A program made the translations under genes and the position numbers. This document shows positions 60,897 through 64,000 of a stretch of DNA of 64,000 nucleotides, piece by piece. The notes under the pieces were generated by a model. It had not been told where the DNA came from. It worked only from the letters and a program-made list of their open reading frames with translations, and did not search any database. Origin of the DNA: Rhytidiadelphus loreus (lineage: Eukaryota > Streptophyta > Bryopsida > Hypnales > Hylocomiaceae); assembly GCA_947034895.1 (NCBI GenBank), contig OX344763.1, forward strand, positions 4,032,501-4,096,500, read 5' to 3'. The stretch's first letter is position 1; every line of letters starts with the position of its first letter.

Positions 60897-62389
60897 CTAA
60901 AACTTTGGATCCCACCCTAGGAAATGGAGTTCAAGTTTGATTTGCGAGTTGGTCTTTCCTACAAGCTCAAAATCTATGGCATAAAACTTCTGCTCCCATG
61001 AAATAATATTTGGCAGCCTCACGTCATAGTGGCAGAAGTCACGCTCATACAATGCCTCCAAGCACAGGAGCACCTCCAAGGTCATTTGAACCACTTTCTG
61101 TGAGCTTAGCATCTCTGGGTCTATTGGACAACCCATTGGTTCAATATGCAACTCTATGTTACATGCGATACTGTTATTCGTCTTCTGCCATTTTGATTTC
61201 CTTTCTTTCTTCTGTTGATGTCTTGATTTCTTTTCCTTCCTATATAATTGTACTCCATCTACAAATACCTTCTTTACCTTTATTGCATGGAGATTCACCT
61301 CACCGTGAAGATAGAAATACAATCTCTCAAAATCATCATACACTGAACTAGATAAAGAGAATTTCTTCATAACGTGATTTAGACCGATATGAATAGTTAT
61401 TGGATTAAGACTTTAAGGATCCGCCCTCTAAATACTCACTAATAACGGAATCCCTGTACTGCAGAGCATCTTTTAATTAGCTTAAAGAAATTGTGCATCC
61501 ACCTGAGGATATTTGTAACCACAATTGCAAACATTGTCCTATCTACATGTTGTCGCAGGTCCAGTTCTAGGAGCAATGGAGCCGAATCAATTCCTTCTTG
61601 CACCTGCAAAATGTAGAACTGAACTTTTGAGTCACCAGTTGCATATCCAAGAAGGTATCCCAGATCACCGTAAACAAAGGCATTTGACCCGCGATGCTTA
61701 CTTATCAAATCTGATTTGGTTTCTCTTAATGATTTATTCTTATGCTTGGCTAGTAGTACATGGACCCCTCTAGTTCCAGACTTTCTGTTCAAATTGATAA
61801 AAAGATCTATGCTCTTCTTTGCACTTCTTTGGATGATTTATTGAAGACGAAATATCTTCTGTGTCACCACAAATTGAAATGGGTAGCCCCAAATTCACCT
61901 TTCCAATCTACTCCATCTCCGAAAATATTGAGTTTCAATAAGTGTTGGCAATAATCTCACCCCTACTAGGATCTAGCAATAGGCCTGCAAGACACATCTC
62001 GAAAATGTGCAACAACTTTGGAGCAAATTCATCCTTCGAAGCCTCAAAAATCTCACCATACAACGAAACCATATCTAGATCTCCATATATGGGAATCTTT
62101 CTAACCAATAGGTGCTTCAATAACTCAGTTAGAAGGTTTAAGTCTTCTAGCGAAGTAGGTACCTAGTCAAACCTTCGAAGAGGTTCAACCTTTTCGAAGG
62201 TTGCTCGAACCTTCTCCCCACAACTACTCTTCCTTCCCTTGCAGCTTGTTTTTAAAACTCCACAGTTGCTCTTTAATACCCAGCAGCTTGATTTCCTTAT
62301 CTTGTAGGTAGGAGACATTGCCCTCTGACTCCAACAGACGCTGTTCCACTTTCTCGATATCTTTCTTTGTGGCCTTCTTCACTTTCTCA
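60897..62389 (-). pseudogene. Crinkler/FunK1-like kinase gene, interrupted upstream
   Basis: Minus strand. The last part, 60897-61348, holds a kinase C-lobe: …LEALYERDFC-H-Y-D-V-R-L-P-N-I-I… (H-x-D…N catalytic loop) and I-D-F-E in place of DFG, a form seen in fungal FunK1 and Crinkler-type kinases (known family feature). A likely intron is 61349-61439 (donor TA|GTGAGT, acceptor tatctag), joining in phase to 61440-61792 (…GDLGYLLGYATGDSKVQFY…, …LLELDLRQHVDRTMFA…), the N-lobe-like region of such proteins. Upstream, 61945-62140 (…VRKIPIYGDLDMVSL…, donor GTGAGA near 61958) and a coiled coil at about 62250-62389 (…KKDIEKVEQRLLESEGNVS…) probably belong to the same gene; a stop after the coiled coil and frame changes need introns or indicate decay. 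The gene is cut at 62389/62390 by a CAGGGTTG terminus. Confidence 0.6.
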
Positions 62390-62451
62390 CAGGGTTGACC
62401 CTGTCACGTCACGTCCGAATGGACATCAAGATTCATCCCCGGTGTCCATTG

Positions 62452-62511
<60 letters not shown>
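62390..62511 (+). mobile_element. Left terminus of another element related to element 1
   Basis: CAGGGTTGAC, GTCACGT and ATTCATCCCCGGTGTCCAT correspond in order to the left end of element 1 (7429-7515). It is followed by about 27 A and (AT)n to 62511, then a short ggacgactgg motif. No matching right end or second copy of the candidate duplication CTTTCTCA is visible up to 64000, so the element continues beyond the window or is truncated. Confidence 0.65.
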
Positions 62512-62513
<2 letters not shown>

Positions 62514-64000
62514 ACGACCTATTTGTCAATTGGACGACTGGTTTGTTCTAGGGTCACATTTATGCTGCCTAGACCACCTCATGTAACCTACAACCTCAGC
62601 AAAAATTTATCAAAACATCAGCATACGTAAACGCAGAACTCCGTTGAGCCAAACCAAACGCTAGTGTGATCTTTAGACGCACTCTTTTCAAAGGTACAGA
62701 CTCACTATGTGCACTCGCAACAAGCATCAACAAATTCTACAGTTCTAAAAGATTAGACTCTGCCTCAAGGGTTGATGATAATTTCTGACTAGAGTTGGTA
62801 CATGGTGTACTTTTTAGTTTCATTCTAACCCACTTTCAACGCTAATTGACCAGGCAAGCTAGCATAGGCTCAAAGACCAAGGAATTGCTTAGGAAAAAGT
62901 GAGGACAAAGCTAGGTAGCACTCCTTCGAACAAATAATTGTTGCATCAACAGAATGAGTGACACCGTATGCATCTGACAGCTTCAATCTTCTCGAATACT
63001 CTCATCTAAGCGAAGAAAGAGTTCTTTGCACTGATTAAGAAACTCAAACAACACAACCTCTGCAACTTCAAAGCATTGCTAAGCCTAGACCAACAGAAGT
63101 GTACCCAATGTCTGTACAACGTCAGTAAGCGGATTTGTGAACTTGTGGCATTACGTGCAAAGGATCTGCATGGAAAATACAACATTGCCCACAGAATGGA
63201 AGCATGTTTGAACAAATAGCACGGTGGCTACGGAAAAAGCTTTTTGTAAATTCTAAAACACTAACCAAAATCACTAAACCTGTGAAGTAAACCCTATTCA
63301 ATTTTTTTGATACCGGAAACAAAATCCCTGAAATGCGCAAAGCTGCAAATTAAGCCTTCATAAAACCTAATCGTGAATCCTAACCACACTTCCTAAACCT
63401 CAAAATCTGCAAATGAAAGAACACACTACCCAATCTTTATCCCCAAACCTTCAAATGAAACAATAAGCTGCCATATCTTGAAACCTTGACCTAAATCCTT
63501 TAATCTAGATAAACACAAATCTAACAACAAACAAAACCAAGTAGTTTGGAAGTAAATTCTTTGTTGCAATCTGGAACAATAGAAGCCAATCCATATGGAA
63601 GATTAATTTTTTATTGCAATCTGGAAGTTAATATTCTTGAACTTCTAGCAAGTGTAAGTTTAGGGTCGAATAATGAAATACTCAAAACCTTTGAAATCTA
63701 ACACGATTTACAGTTGATGACCCTCAGACCTAAACCCTAAAAATTTATTAGCTTCAAATCCTAAAAATACTTCGAAAATGAAACGCAACCCTTTCAAATT
63801 GAACTTCAGATGCGTTGCAATGTGGAAATTACTATTCATGAATTGGAACAATACTATTCAACAACATTTAGCTTCTAAGAACTCTACCTCTATAACATGA
63901 ATTGCTGGCCACAATTGCTGCCCTTAAACCATCAAATTCAAGTCCCTAAACCCTCAAAATCAATTCATGGACAAATTCAATAAAAAGGCCGTGAGCCAAA
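62512..64000. other. No gene recognised
   Basis: AT-rich with several aaaccctaaa-like pieces. Minus-strand ORFs at 63006-63340 have no motif. This may be the interior of the element starting at 62390 or plain intergenic DNA. Confidence 0.4.

Overview
This is nuclear DNA of a land plant. The evidence is spliceosomal introns, TTTAGGG-type telomeric motifs (40185-40220, 48120-48142, 50172-50192), the last exon of a plant UBP1-type RNA-binding protein at the left edge, a Tim17/Tim22/Tim23-family gene at 49.9-51.6 kb, and long AT-rich intergenic stretches. I cannot name the species. The low gene density and transposon load would suit a bryophyte, lycophyte, fern or gymnosperm, but that is a guess.

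The main content is a nest of three transposons. Element 1 (7429-48667, about 41.2 kb) starts CAGGGTTGTC, ends with its exact reverse complement, and is flanked on both sides by the 8-bp duplication ATGTCAAT, which is the hallmark of hAT transposons. Element 2 (10164-32622, about 22.5 kb) has the same type of ends (CAGGGTTGT / ACAACCCTG) and an 8-bp duplication with one mismatch (GGCGCACG / GGCACACG). It sits inside a RING-type gene of element 1, and removing it with one duplication copy joins the two halves of that gene in frame. Element 3 (33195-36668, about 3.5 kb) lies in the same gene, with the duplication ACCAAAAA. Without its inserts element 1 would be about 15 kb.

The two large elements carry the same unusual cargo: (i) a DUF659/hAT-C transposase of about 1000 residues, (ii) a large atypical protein kinase, and (iii) proteins with a shared, unrecognised N-terminal domain (about 100 residues, with a W-C-H-I centre and a V-D-W end), followed by coiled coils and, in two genes, a RING-H2 finger. 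Element 2 also carries two RING-less paralogues of (iii) and a multi-exon gene at about 22.5-23.8 kb. Apart from that last gene, the cargo ORFs look intron-free. Just upstream of almost every cargo gene, and near the element ends, lie clusters of a short GC-rich repeat private to each element: CCGTCCAGGGGACGG and a 12-bp TGGACGGGCATC minisatellite in element 1, GACCCGCAGTCGCCC in element 2, AATCCGGTCC in element 3. Several clusters are followed by a TATA box. This suggests that one element-encoded DNA-binding protein recognises both termini and promoters.

Many cargo genes are long, nearly clean ORFs broken by single in-frame stops or one-base shifts. The element 2 kinase, RING protein and 544-residue protein look intact. 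The element 1 transposase has lost a catalytic aspartate.

Outside element 1, left to right: the UBP1-like 3' end (1-741) with a strong intronic hairpin; AT-rich, gene-poor DNA to 7.4 kb; and on the right the Tim17-family gene, a small two-exon gene of unknown function (52.4-53.3 kb), weak minus-strand exons (54.2-57.7 kb), and a minus-strand Crinkler/FunK1-like kinase gene (60.9-62.4 kb). The upstream part of that kinase gene is cut by another CAGGGTTG terminus at 62390.
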